A DNA stretch of 64,000 bases from Hyphodiscus hymeniophilus (Eukaryota; Ascomycota; Leotiomycetes; Helotiales; Hyphodiscaceae). The notes below the pieces were generated by a model. It made no database searches and was not told where the DNA came from. It saw nothing but the letters and a program-made list of their open reading frames with translations. Below are positions 22,324 through 34,559 of this stretch, piece by piece; position 1 is the stretch's first letter, and each line of letters opens with the position of its first letter. The position numbers were made by a program, and so were the translations under genes. The stretch covers positions 186,001 to 250,000 of the forward strand of contig VNKQ01000011.1 in NCBI GenBank assembly GCA_016508695.1, written 5' to 3'.

Positions 22324-23261
22324 ATTAAAATTGTATATTTACAATTCAAGATCTCGAGTTCACGAGGCTGTGACCGATGATTTTTCCGATGATGTAACAT
22401 GACTACATACTCGCGTCCATGTACTAATTGTCCCGAGTAGCCTGAACAAGCAGACCCCTTTTCCCTAAGCGAATCATCCAACTCGTGTACACCATCCGCA
22501 AGAAGACAACAAAGAATTGCTTCTCAAGGCCTCTTAAACAGCCTTGACATCGAAAAGTGGCTTTCGGTGTCAATGCCCGGAATATGCATCTGAGACATGG
22601 CATCACCCGATTGATGCGCAAACAAAGGGAGTCAATTCTCGTTCTGGCTACCGAGAAACAAGGCGTACAAGGCTTTCACTAGTTGGGTAAACAATGTCAA
22701 GCAGTCAATTATTGGGGGCGTAGTATTTCCAAAACATCGAAGCCTCCTCTGGCCCCTCGCCAGGCTATTGAAACCTAACCCATGAAAACCACACGTTACT
22801 CTGAGTTCGTGACAATGTGGCCAGGTAGGGGGCTTAGAGTGTTGAGCCGCTGACCACTGATTCCTCAGCTGAAGTGGCGTGCATATGCATCAAAACGCCG
22901 AGATACCCATTTGGCAGCTGCGCCGCCCAACCCGCAACGGAGTGGGTGTCAAGGTCGGATTTGCAACCCTACTGAGGCTACGGAGGGCATTGCTGCAAAG
23001 TTGAGCGCCTAGAGTTGAGCATACGGCCGGTCCGTTTCTTCTCCCCTGCTCTTTGTCCCGCCTGAGGACTTATTCGATCTCACACTGCCTCACCTGCGAC
23101 ATCTAGGAATGTAGCTGGGCTTTCAAATATAAACCAAGTCCGCATTCATCGTCGTAATAAAATCAATTGAGACAATACCAGCATGCAACAAGGATCATTT
23201 GCAATCCGGCGCAACAATTAATTAAGCCTCTTCCCAAATACCTTATCCCTAATATCCAACG
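22324..23261. other. Intergenic region
   Basis: 3' flank of HET copy B and 5' flank of the next gene. I see nothing beyond short shadow frames. Confidence 0.5.
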
Positions 23262-24019
23262 ATGACAGCAGCGCGCGTCGCCGACCGGCGCTCACCAATT
23301 CGAAAGACAAGTTTTTCAATCAAAGGTAGTCTCACAGGCATGAAAGCAAAACAACGGCCGAATCAAGAGCGGAGTTCGCGAACTTCGAAGCCTCACCTCA
23401 GGTTAGACATGACGCAAAGAGACGTTTTTGACTGGTACGAATGGAAACAGTACACAGATGATGCTGGCGAAATCTTCTCCCCGAATGGCAGTGTCGACTT
23501 GACAGATGGGGACACGAATTCCATCAAGAAGAGGCAGCAATACACAAGAAAATCGAGTCTTCGGAGCGAGATCCAGAACGTCTAGAACTAGGCTTGCTCT
23601 TCCAAGCACACCCAATTGCAGCTTTCTCATTGTGGCATCTGCTGCAGGCGTGTTACGATCTCGACATGATTATCTGCGGGCCTTCTAGGCAGGAAAGAGC
23701 TGACTGGCAAACTTGGCGTCCGTTCCAATACCTATTATCGACAGAAATCATGAAGACGTGGCAGAACAATCTCCACTCCTTCTCCCAAGATGTCGAGGGC
23801 TGTGTCAACAAATTCCAGAAGGAGGAAATCGCGAGCCATCTCCATATGATGGAGCAGGGAGTTCACGCTCTGGAGGAATCTCTGGAAACTCTCACCTCGG
23901 TATTTGAGGGGAAGCGGAATGATATGGTGTGTTCATATTGGATGTTAAATGTCATCAAACGGAGTATAGACGAACGGTGCGAGGCTATCGACAGCATATT
24001 GGCCAAGACGCAAGAATGA
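23262..24019 (+). CDS. Unrecognised alpha-helical protein, two exons
   Basis: I infer exons 23262-23449 and 23506-24019, giving 233 residues. Exon 1 reads to DVFDWYEWKQ. The unspliced frame then runs to a stop at 23585, while a second frame stays open from about 23461 to 24019. A 56-nt intron with GTACAC and TTGACAG borders joins them in phase 2 and yields a continuous helix (EWKQWGHEFHQEEAAIHKKI). Exon 2 contains LGLLFQAHPIAAFSLWHLLQ and a C-terminal coiled-coil-like region (HMMEQGVHALEESLETL). No family is recognised. The basic N-terminus (first 50 residues) is low complexity. A true frameshift, making it a pseudogene, is the alternative. Confidence 0.5.
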
Positions 24020-25679
24020 AGAGACCTGAGGAAAAACAGTTCTCGTTCGGATTCCATTTCTGGATACTTTTTCACAGGGACATATCTCCTCAGGGAGCGA
24101 GGAAGGCGTTGAGCGCCCAGTTTGCGGGCCACCTGCTGCGCTGGTCTCAGACGCAGCTTCAGGACTCCATGTCAACAGAACTCGAAAAAGTCTAGGATGA
24201 GAAGGACTCGTGATACCCTGGAGGCTCCAGCGTCATCATGGACCGCAGAAGAAAGGGGGATGATTAACAGTGACGCGTGCGGCAAACCAAATCCGGCTTC
24301 GCAAGTGACAAAAAGCTGAGTCCAGTGTGGCAAAGCTACTACAGCTGTCAATGGAATAAATAAGTACAGATATTAAATCAAATCAATACACTAAATATTT
24401 ATCATCTCATTCTCTTTATTTTAGTACCTACATTCATTTGAGGCACAAGTCAGCCGGATACGAGCCAGCTGAGGCCACTTCTCTGAACTTCTGAAGAACT
24501 CCGCCACTCAGTTCCTCCGATACGAGTTGATCCAGTGAAAGATCTAGACCAGAGGTAGCATTAGCTTCATTATTTATCATGAAATCTCCACATATCAGAG
24601 TAGTCCTCAATCGCATTTCGGTCATTTCTTCACATGACAATTTACAAATCACCAACACTTTTCATTCCAGGGCGAAGCAACTTCCTATGGCAAATATCAT
24701 TGTGTGCAGGATCAAAACTTTCCCTACTCTGTATCGCATAAGATGGAGTGGTGGAAGCTCGCTGAACTATGTGTGGCCTATGATGATTAGCACAGACTCA
24801 TGGAGAGACGCCTCTTCTGAAGAAGTTCAAAAAGAAAATCAGGTTAGTGCTGCTATTTTCTAAGAGTCAAGTCAAATACTGCTGAAGATGCTGCAGTAGG
24901 TCGTATACCAGTAAAGGCTCAGAGGGCGTAGTCAAGTCTTTGATGCGGCTTGGTTTCAGACATTCAGTAGGTCTGGTTATGGGAGTCACTCATACGTGCA
25001 CAGCTTTCTTTGGCAGCCTAAAGCTCTGGTCATTCTGCTTGAAGATAGAGGGTATTTTCATACTGACATCTCGTGTGAGATCACTGAGATGCATGGAACA
25101 GGGCCCAGAGTCATAAGAATTCTTCTTATGATGTGAACAAAAACTGCAGGCTCCCTACACAGCCACTCTTGTCCTTGAGTCATAATGAAGTATTTGAAAG
25201 ACAAGCTACGTACGAGCGAGGTGTGTCACGCATGTCTCGTATTTCTCGGGCCGTTCAAGTCAAACGCCCAAGCTATTTCTTTAGAATTTAGGTTTGTGCT
25301 TCATTTGGTCAGCTTATGATTACAAAAAGTCTTCTCTTGTCCTGGAACATAAGGCGCTGAATAGGTAGAAGCCAAAATTCCCAAATAACAATTCAGTAAA
25401 TTACCGCTGGTGCGCATTACTCAATAAAAATCACTAGCGTCGCTATTGTTGGCTGGGACAGTACCTCTTTGTTTTTATTAATTTATTAGAAGATGGGGAG
25501 CCGTAAGGGCTCCGAAGTGGTACATACACACCGATAATACCAATGTCAAGACTCAAAGCAGAAAAGAAAGGCAGCCACTGTTTGCATTCCACGGCCTACC
25601 GTCAATCCGCCCATTTATCGCACCCGACAAGTAGATCCAGCGGCTTCCAAAATGATGTTTGATCGCTGCTGTCAAGCGT
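24020..25679. other. Gene-poor intergenic region
   Basis: 1.66 kb without a supportable gene. AT-rich near 24355-24425. An exon-sized minus frame (24434-24658) and a plus frame (24579-24863) overlap each other and show no domain. Confidence 0.5.
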
Positions 25680-26648
25680 TTAGCTGGGAGAGTGCGCTTG
25701 CGATCTTACCGGTTTCCCATCATGCTTCCTAAATCTTCTCCAAGCAATAACATGAGGGTTCATATCGAATTGCCAACTATGGTACTGACCACAACATTTC
25801 TGAACTTTGGCTGTTTCGAGACTGGAGGTTCGGCTCGGGAGACGGAAGATGATCCTGGGGATTTTGCGATGTGGGTGCTTCTTCTGAGCAGCTACGAAGC
25901 CAGATTTGAGCTTCCTAATGAGTCTTGCTCGAATGGAAGGACTCATTAGATCGTTCGCACAGACTCTGTACTCATCTATTGCGAGGACCATTTCTGTTAG
26001 ATTCTCCAATCCATAGAAGCCCCGGAACTCACCCGTTTCACTAGGCCATTTCAATAATCGGTCTAAAAACAACCAAAAAAGTGGCAAATTCTTCCAGAAG
26101 ACTCCTCTCAAGGTTATGCTTTCGATCGTGTTGGCCTGCGCAGGGTCAGACTCTACAACGTCGGCGATTTTCTGCCAATGATCAAAAAGTTCGGTGGGCA
26201 CGCCCTTCGAAAGAAGACAAGTTGCGAAGCTGTCGAGTTGAGGATGGAAATAAATCGAAGTCGGTGTTAAGTTTGGAAAGAAAGGTTTATAATACCTAAG
26301 CGTTTCCTCTCTAGACTCGCGATTCACTCTAAGTGTGGTCAGGCTGGTATTATGATTTGGTGGCAATTTGGGATTGTCATCGTCGTCATAAGATCCAATA
26401 CCAAGGATTGCGTGGTTCGTTATGTCACGCGACTCGAATGTCTTTCTCCAGATCCTCAATCTGACTTCGATAGGAAGTTCGACAAAGAGTTCAAAACTTT
26501 CTAATGCCTTGCCGTCAAGATGTTCGGCTACTTCGCCACTGGCGATCAAAGTTTCTGAGTAGTCAGACAACCCGGAGAATGGATCAGAGTAAGTGGCTTG
26601 GTAGCCTTGGACGGAGTTCAATTCCGTATCTTCCTCTATTTGCGACAT
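25680..26648 (-). CDS. 2EXR-domain protein, copy A
   Basis: A single exon of 322 residues from the ATG at 26648 (MSQIEEDTELNSVQGYQ). The upstream frame to 26768 starts at TTG and is not used. The 2EXR/F-box-like motif reads FELFVELPIEVRLRIWRKTF, followed at usual spacing by LTTLRVNRESREETLRYYKP. Then comes the conserved YFHPQLDSF strand that introduces the rest of this fungal family. These proteins are very abundant in Pezizomycotina and resemble F-box proteins, but no partner is established. The basic C-terminus (KHPHRKIPRIIFRLPSR) is unusual but not diagnostic. A second, shorter member is on minus at 52866-53553. Confidence 0.8.
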   Translation of the reverse strand: MSQIEEDTELNSVQGYQATYSDPFSGLSDYSETLIASGEVAEHLDGKALESFELFVELPIEVRLRIWRKTFESRDITNHAILGIGSYDDDDNPKLPPNHNTSLTTLRVNRESREETLRYYKPFFPNLTPTSIYFHPQLDSFATCLLSKGVPTELFDHWQKIADVVESDPAQANTIESITLRGVFWKNLPLFWLFLDRLLKWPSETGEFRGFYGLENLTEMVLAIDEYRVCANDLMSPSIRARLIRKLKSGFVAAQKKHPHRKIPRIIFRLPSRTSSLETAKVQKCCGQYHSWQFDMNPHVIAWRRFRKHDGKPVRSQAHSPS

Positions 26649-28447
26649 TCTGCGTTCTTGTTGTTGAGGCAAGCTCAAGCAGAACCGTTTGTAAGAGAGG
26701 AAAGTAGTAGGTTCTTTCGTGTGTTGGGGGATGCAAGATAATGAATCGATGTCCTCTCCAATATTCAAGATCAGGGAATGGGTAAATATAAGAAATGAGT
26801 AGTCAAAGGCGAGATCAGAACAATGTTCCCGCTGCCACTGATGAACTGTGTCGAAAAGGTTTAAACATCGTCAATCTTGTTATGTAATGGCAGGACAAGA
26901 ATGTGAAGACAAAGAGGGTATCTCTTGGACAATAGACTTATCTACAAAGTGGTCTCTGAACAGTTTTGAACGATAAAAGGAAAGGAGCGGATGGAAGTTT
27001 TAAAGAAAGCAGGGTTTGAAAGAGTTCAAAGAAAGCACTTGTTTTCACTCTCTAAGTGATCTTGGCTGTATGCGTCTTGTTCTTCCTTTAGCGTGACTTG
27101 ATCCCACCGGTTCGTACTGTCCTTTGGTATTGTGCGGTTGTATTTCACGCAACTACCCTGTTGAGTGGCCTTGGAACTCCGAAACCGATTCCAGTATCAA
27201 ACTCAAGCGATTGCGGCTTAGGCTGGTCAGAATGAGATGAAGAGCGCAACGGAGAGAATTCCGACTGTAAAACAACAGTGAAACAGCCTGCCAGCTTGAT
27301 CAGATTAATATGTTCAAGTGCAAGACTCGTCCCTATCAGTGACTTGGACTGTTCCGAGTAGCCCTTGTGGCTAGGAGACGAGTCAGCCCCTGCGTCTAGT
27401 AGATCTCGCTTCGCTCCTGGCGACGTTCCCACCTTCCCCTTTGGCTCTTCCGGGCCGATCGTTCCTAAAGCCGCCGCAGAACAGACTCGTTGATCTCCTG
27501 CAGCTGATGCATGTCATCTCACCCGGTGTCATGGATAATCGTACTAAGACCTCAGCTTCTTCCGCAGTGTCCGGGTGGAACATCACTTCATATTGCAACT
27601 GTTTTGACGACGCTCAATTGGGGAGCTCTTCTTGCTTTGTGGACAACTTTGCTGGCACCAATATCAGTGGCTTGTTGAAATCGCTTAATTACAGAAACTA
27701 TGGTTCGAAGGCAGTGGTTTTGGAACTATAACGCTTGCAGCTTGTCGGAAAAAAGGGGGAGGTTGGTCGTCATCCCAGGCACCTCAAAGCCACAAAATCT
27801 GGGGTAGCGGTTGGTTGGGCCCTTCATACTTGAGTACCAACATTTCCCCTGCAAGACTTGGTTCCATCGGTCAGAACTTGCATATTTTGCGTCACGGATA
27901 CTTTCGTATCCGCTCCTGAACTTCGTACATGCCCAAGCGACGAGCGTCCTGTGTTTTGCCGATTATTTGGTATGCTTCCGACTTAGACGCTGATTTGTCG
28001 AGCGACCTACTTGCTGTAAATTTGTCAATTCTAGACAATGGAACAGAGGGAGTAAATGGTTGACTTTGTATCAACGAAGGAGTGACCTAGGGAGTAATCT
28101 TTAGATTGCGGAATCAATGTCAACGAGCTAGAAGCGCAGTTGACGTGCAGTACTCGCTGAGTGTCACAACTTGTAGGGATGCTGACAGCGTGATACTCTC
28201 AAGTACAAGGTATGGAAACAAGGGTGAGTCTCCTGAATAGGGAGCTCAGCCGTACTTCTTGATTCTCTTATCGTGCGGAGGTTTTCTCCAATCTTTAGTG
28301 AGGCTGGCTAGTTGTTTTTGATGATTTGCCTTGCGTTCGCAATGGCCATGCGTTTCGCCTGTTTCCGTTGCCTCGATTGATGAGTACATAAAAGAGTTAC
28401 TGCTTAGCACATTCGCCGACCTACGCAAAGACTCCGACTTCTTCACG
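26649..28447. other. Intergenic region between divergent genes
   Basis: Separates the 2EXR gene (minus) and the T5orf172 gene (plus). Frames of 60-96 codons on both strands at 27145-27731 overlap in shifted registers and have no domain. Nothing else seen. Confidence 0.5.
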
Positions 28448-30151
28448 ATGGCGGTGGCTATTCCGCAACCCGCCCTCCGATGTGTGTTCCAGACATTGCT
28501 TGACGAAGTGACAGCCGTTGAAAAGCCGTTCTTGTGTCTGGGCATCACTAAAGATAAGATACGTTGTTCACGACACCTAGCCAAAGCTAGAAAAGAGCTG
28601 TCAACAATCCTCCCCAGGATAGTGGAATGCCTCGATAGCGCAAGCCAAGATGTCAAGAAACTTCTCAAGGAAGCCTCTCGTCTTGTCATGTGTTCGCGAA
28701 ATCATCGAAGGCAACGCCATACAAAGTATGCAGCCTGGCTAGAAGCACTTACAGATTCGGACATTTCGCGCCTACCAAAACAAGATGAAGATCAGGTCAG
28801 TGGTTTAAATCTGACTTGAGCCTTTTCGAAGATTAATTATCGCTAGATACCATCTTCAATGATCGCATCTGGGCATGCAGAGGACAAAGTCTCCCCATCG
28901 GTTATACTTGGTGGATCAATAACACAGCTAGACACAATGGACGGCGATGCGATTGCGCAGGTCGACCATCAATCATTTCGATCTGGCGTCACGCAGCCAT
29001 CTTTTGGACCCAGCTCTAATGACTCCGGCTTCCAAAGCAATGAAGACGAATCAAAGGTTTCAATGGAATCCATGAGCAGCGATTCCCCTCCTACAAAAGC
29101 ATACCTGGCCTTGATAACACCTCAAAAGCATTTTCCCCAGCTCTCAACGGATTCTGGAATATCAATGACTTTCAGTTGTTCTGAAAGCGGCCAAATAAGC
29201 AACCAAAGCAGCAACTTAACAGATGAACCCTTGTCCCCACTGGCCGGCAAGGGATCGAGCGTGGTACGATCCGCCGGGAAACCTCTACACTCGAGACCGG
29301 GTCCCACTCCACACCAACCTAGCAGCACCAGAAAAAAGCCCATCCAACCTAGCACGGCCAAAAAATTCGTCCTTTTCAGTGACCCCTCGAAGAAAATGAG
29401 GGAATACCTTAAACAGCCTCTGACACCAAAAAGCAAAGAAGAGGGATACATTTACGGTTTCCAGACAAGCGGCACTTCGGCAACAAAGATAGGATCAACA
29501 AGATGGAGAAATAAGGAGCCTCCCTCTGAGACTTCATTCAATAAGCGTATGGACGAGCAAAGGAGAGAATACCCCGATCTTGACGTCGTCCTTAAGCGGA
29601 AAGTACCTCATGCCTATCGCATGGAGCAGATCGTTCACTATCATCTGGCTGGAGGAAGGATGAGACAGATGTGCTTGTGTGAAAACCCAGAGGAATGCGG
29701 CCATGAAACCCACGGAGAGTGGTTCGTTGTTCCGCTCAACGAAATTGGGGCTGTTGTTTTCGCATGGAAGGATTGGATGCTGCAAAAACCGTACGTCCAG
29801 ACTGATCAAGGATTCCAAATGACCCAAGAATGGATAAAAAGGATCGACGATATTCCTGATACATACTTTCAATCTTCAAAGACCTACTGTGATGACTGGT
29901 TGCAATGGGTGCGGCATTGGGTGCCGAAGCAATCACCGCTAGATGTCGTGGTTGGGCTTCAACCGGCGGGTGAGAAGATTGATTGTTCTCTTACTGCGTC
30001 TCGAGGACAGCCCAAAGAAGGTGAAAAGGGCGGAGAAGAAACTATGGGTCCCCTCACTGTTGCACAAGCGTTCCCACCGCTTGTGTTCCGGCTGCGGTCT
30101 AGCAGCACGTGGCCACGAAGACCAAATGACAGGCTTGAAGGGAAGGCCTGA
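28448..30151 (+). CDS. T5orf172 (GIY-YIG superfamily) protein
   Basis: Exons 28448-28795 and 28847-30151, giving 550 residues; the 51-nt intron has GTCAGT and GCTAG borders in phase 0. The first in-frame ATG is 28448, as the open frame upstream to 28331 has only TTG. The N-terminal CLGITKDKIRCSRHL is the short Cys motif that commonly precedes this domain in fungi. A Ser-rich disordered region spans about 130-290. The T5orf172/DUF1766 domain lies at about 315-415: EGYIYGFQTSGTSATKIGST, then RMDEQRREYP, KVPHAYRMEQIVHYHLAGG and HGEWFVVP. The domain is related to GIY-YIG nucleases; fungal members are numerous and uncharacterised. The family-typical Tyr, Lys and Glu positions look present, so nuclease activity is possible but unproven. 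Confidence 0.82.
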
Positions 30152-30429
30152 AGGCACATTCTAAAGTTCAACGAGAGTATTTGAGGATGTCCGAGGTTGC
30201 TGCCGGCATTTTGGCGAAGATCGCAGGCGATCAACGTCCTTCGCATTCGAGAATGTGTGAAGTTTGTACGTGACTTGACGGGCATCTGACCGATGCGGAA
30301 CGGTTTTTTTAGATGTGGTATAATGCAGATAATGAATGAAACGTAGTGCATGCACAAACGTAATAAAAAGTGAAAAGCAAAACAAAATGCAACCAGATAC
30401 GAATCTCATTGACAGCCTAGTTCAACTCT
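30152..30429. other. Convergent intergenic region
   Basis: 3' flank of the T5orf172 gene facing the prenylcysteine-lyase-like remnant. A T7 run lies near 30304. No gene. Confidence 0.45.
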
Positions 30430-31357
30430 TGGACGACAAGCCTCGCAACATTCTCTTCAGCCACCAACTCAAATCCACTGAGCTCCCAATTGCTTCGATG
30501 GCGCCGGTGTACTACAAGGCTTCTGCTACCTTGTAGCTCGGAAAGCCATTGCTTCGAGGATGAAGAAGAGGGTAGGCATTCACAACCTCTTCCTGGTGAA
30601 ACGCATGCACCGGTCCATCGAACAGTGAGCTGATTGTGGATCGGTCGATACTTTGGCTCGACACAAGTCGATAGAGATAAGACGTTTGACGAGCCCCGTT
30701 AGCGGAGTCAAAACTCGCAACATCTCTCACATGAGCAATTTCCTGGACTCCTAGAAGTAATGGCCCGAGTCTCGACGCGAAATTGGGACGACTTGTGGGT
30801 GCAAGGTTACCGGATTGTGGTGTTTGAGAGGAACATCATGATCCATTGGGAATGGCACTGTATCCGTTCGACTTGGTCGGCAAAATCTGCCAGGAGGGAA
30901 GTGGTGTTCCAGGGAGCTGCAATAATCACTTTATCAAACGAGGCATAGGCTGCCTCAATCCCATTTTCAGACTTGAGGTATTCCAGAATCCAAGAATCCT
31001 TTCCCTCTTCGACCATCTCTCTCCTCAGACCGCAGACCTTGGTATCCAACTTCATTTGCACCTCGATGTTATTGACAAAGCCACACAAAGCAGTCACTAA
31101 GCGGCCCCCAACTCCTGACGACTGGACTCCCTGATCTTCCCTGTCCAGAGCCATCGACATCGCCAGGTCGCTCAATTCGTCCACATCCTGGCCAGTGTGT
31201 CTCCTGACTTGTGGCCCCAAAACCTCGCGAACAAATTTATGACTCAGGCCGTTGAGCTTCAGTCTCTCCAAAGCACTATTCGATACAGGACCCAGGTTAT
31301 CTGAAGCAGCCAGCATCTCGTCCCGCATTATTGTATGCCCCTGGGAGATTGAAGAAC
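30430..31357 (-). pseudogene. Prenylcysteine lyase-like remnant, C-terminal part
   Basis: Minus strand. The segment 30807-31357 reads LSHKFVREVLGPQVRRHTGQ, DLAMSMALDRED, then a strand-turn GGRLVTALCGFV and DKVIIAAPWNTTSLL, in the order seen in FAD-dependent prenylcysteine lyases. After a stop and a one-base frame change near 30795, the C-terminal hallmark resumes: GVQEIAHVRDV, TSYLYRLVSSQSI and VVNAYPLLHPRSNGFPSYK. An in-frame TAG then falls where the family has Tyr (about 30536), and the expected terminal helix is frameshifted. The enzyme would free cysteine from prenylcysteine in a lysosome/vacuole-type compartment. Three independent disablements plus the transposon make this a pseudogene. 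Confidence 0.65.
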
Positions 31358-31530
31358 TGTTGGAATACACGTGACACACGTGATGTATCTAGCCCAATTA
31401 GGTAGTCATGTGATTATCGCAGAACCTTAGGTTCGCGATTCCCATAACACTAAAAAGAATCAGATACTATTAACACCTATTACTATATTACCTATTACGT
31501 AGTATAATAATAATAGTTAGTAGATCGATA
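31358..31530 (+). repeat. 5' LTR of the copia element
   Basis: Begins TGTTGGAATA and ends GATCGATA, where the terminal CA has become TA. The outer about 93 bases look unmutated and the inner part is RIP-mutated. AGAAC precedes it. Confidence 0.95.
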
Positions 31531-34500
31531 CTAATTAGTCTATATTTAGATTAGAAAAGAAAACAAAGAAAAACAAACGAAAACTAAACTAAAACTAAGC
31601 TTTCTAATTTATTAAAAATAACCTTAAAAATCGACTTCTTAAGACCTTCTCTTAAACTATTAAACCCTCTCGAACTTTATATAAGTTAATATAAATTAAT
31701 AGAGATTTAAAAAAATCCTATATTAGGATTTATATAAGAATACTTCTTGCGAATACTTACTTATATTTATTACTTAGTTATAAGAACGTATATACTTTGC
31801 TTATACTAATCTTTACTCTTATAAATAAGTTACTATTTAATTTTGGGTCCTTTTAAAGTAACTATTATAATTATTATTTTATTATACGAAGGCTAGTACT
31901 TATATATTAAAATAGTTAACAAATAGAAGTAATAGAATAAGAAGTAGTATAAAGGTTTCTTACTTAAGAATAAGAAAGAAGACAATATTATTAAGTACTT
32001 ATAAACTAAGAACTATAAGTACTCGACTAAAGACTTTATCGATTCGAACCTCTAAGAATTATTTGTTGGCGATTTTAGTAATATACTACTTAAAACACTT
32101 AGTCTTATATTATAAAAGGATTACTTAATATTATAGAAAATACTTTACTAGTATAATATATATATTCTTCCCCCTATAACAAAACCACTTAGAACTATTT
32201 AATAGTGTTTATATAAGGTAATACGTAAGGAAATATAATATATATAAACGTATATCGATATACAAATCGCTCTATTTAACTTATAAACTTCTAATTTATT
32301 AAAGATTATTAAATTGCCTAAACTTTTACTTTTACTAATATTAGAATTATTAAAAATCAACTTTCTAATTACTTCTCTAATTATTAAGAATACTATTTTT
32401 ATACTTTTACTTATACCTCTTATTATACCTCTAGTTATACCTCTAGCTATAGTATACTCTTTAAACGATATTAGCCACTATCTTACGAATATCGAGAGAT
32501 TTTATACCTCTAATAATCTCCGATATAATAATACTAATAATAATACCTTTAATTATAAACTAATAATTTTCTATTATAATTATTAACGCGTTAGCTTACT
32601 AGAGTATATATTACTAATAGTATTTTTAAGTATATTAAAAGGTTTAGTACACGACTATTACTATAATAATAAGTTATATAATTTAAATTACAAAAGGGCT
32701 TATATTAGTATTAAAGAGTTCTTTAAAGGGCTAAACTTTTATTATTATAACTTAAACGAATAAAACTTAATTAACTTAGGTAGTATTATTACTTAAAACC
32801 TTAATAAATCGACTTACGAGAATATATAACTACTTATCTAAAAGCTTAGTAGCTTATATTATAGTCTTAGCCCTATACTCTAAAGTAATAAATTCTTATA
32901 TAATAAACTTATTACTACTTATTAAGGTATTCTATTATATCGATATATAGTTATAGAATTACTTATTATAATTAGTAGTCTTATTAATAAGATTTAGTCC
33001 TCGATTATAGCGTATAAGAAAGAATAAGAATAGTAATTAAACCCTCTACTCTTACTTGTAATAAACTATAAACTAGGAACTTACTTAATAGATTAGGACG
33101 AGGCAAATGTCTATTTTACTAATTATAATTACTACTTTTCCCGACTTTAATTTCGATAATAATACTAACTATAAAATAAAGGCAGATTTTAACTCTAGTA
33201 ATATAATAAACTATACTATTTTATATATAAGAAGGAAGGTTATTAGTTTATAAACTATAGTCTTAAGGAATAAGAAAAGGAAAAGGAATAATTTAAAGTA
33301 AACTTACCTTTTTAAATATCGAATTCTTACGATTTCAAGTATAAACTTAAACAATTCGTTATTAATACTAAGGGTAAGTACGAGGAGTTATATAATACTA
33401 ATAACGACCTCGATATTATAAAAGAAGTCTTTAAGGGATTAATAGTCGAAACTATATCACTTTATAAGACTAAGGGCTTTATAGTCTTTACGGGAATACT
33501 TATAAACGACTATATAAACTTAATTACTTAGGAACTTGCAAATCGATCTTTCTTATATAAACTTATAGTTAAATCAAAACCTAAACCTCTTTTTTATAAA
33601 TAGTTATTATCGACTATATTAACGATAGTTAATAGTACTTATTCTAATAAGGCATTATCGACTATATCGATAATAAGTTACGATTTGGCCTCTTTTACTA
33701 TAAGAATTAGTTTAAAATACGATTTTATATAGTTTTATAGAATTATAATTAATATAGGTGCTTTTATAAAGTCTATTATAAGGTATAGTTAATTCTAAGC
33801 CTTATAGCGTCGCTAACCTAGAATTTAACTCGATAAGACTATTAAGGGTAGCGTTAATATTTAGTTTAGAATTAGCAAGTCTTTATTAATTAGTTTTATA
33901 ATAGTTTGTACTCTAATTAGTAACGTGGAATTTTATATCGTTAATACTTATACTCTATTTCTATTAAGTCTTATAAATATAAATTTATTAAAAGTATACT
34001 TAAATAACCTTAAAAATTACTTAGTAACTCTAAATAAAAAAGTACTAATAATATATTAATTCGGTTATACTTTCTTATTATAAGATAACTCTTTATAATA
34101 GTATATTATAGAGTCTTTTAATAATAAATTAGCTTCTCTTATAGATATAGAATTATAATAATTATATTACTAATTTGGATATTCTTTTATTAATCGATTT
34201 TATTAGGTTTTTAAACGTTTAGGTTATAAAATTAATTAAAAGGTATTATAAGAATTAATACGTATTTGTAATTACTATTAGCGATTTGGGAAATCCCCCG
34301 GCTAATTTAAATTCTCTTTATAAGATAATATAAGCTTTAATTATTCTATTATTATTAATATTATATATATTAATAAGAAACTAATACTTTATATAATTAA
34401 TAAGGAGACCCGGTATTAAGCTAGTCGCTAGTTACCTAATATCTTTATAAAGACTACTTAGAAGATACTCCGATTATATTAGATTAATATATACTTAAGA

Positions 34501-34559
34501 CTACTTAATTCGATTACTATAAACGCTAGAACTTCTTTTATAAGTAAGGAATTCTCTTA

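Noticed and set aside
32036..32052. GATTCGAACCTC, resembling a reverse tRNA B box inside the transposon
   Set aside because: No A box or clover-leaf fits on the minus strand; the element is uniformly mutated.
32314..32586. 90-codon Leu/Ile-rich frame inside the transposon
   Set aside because: Open by AT bias after RIP; its apparent membrane-like character is an artefact of composition.
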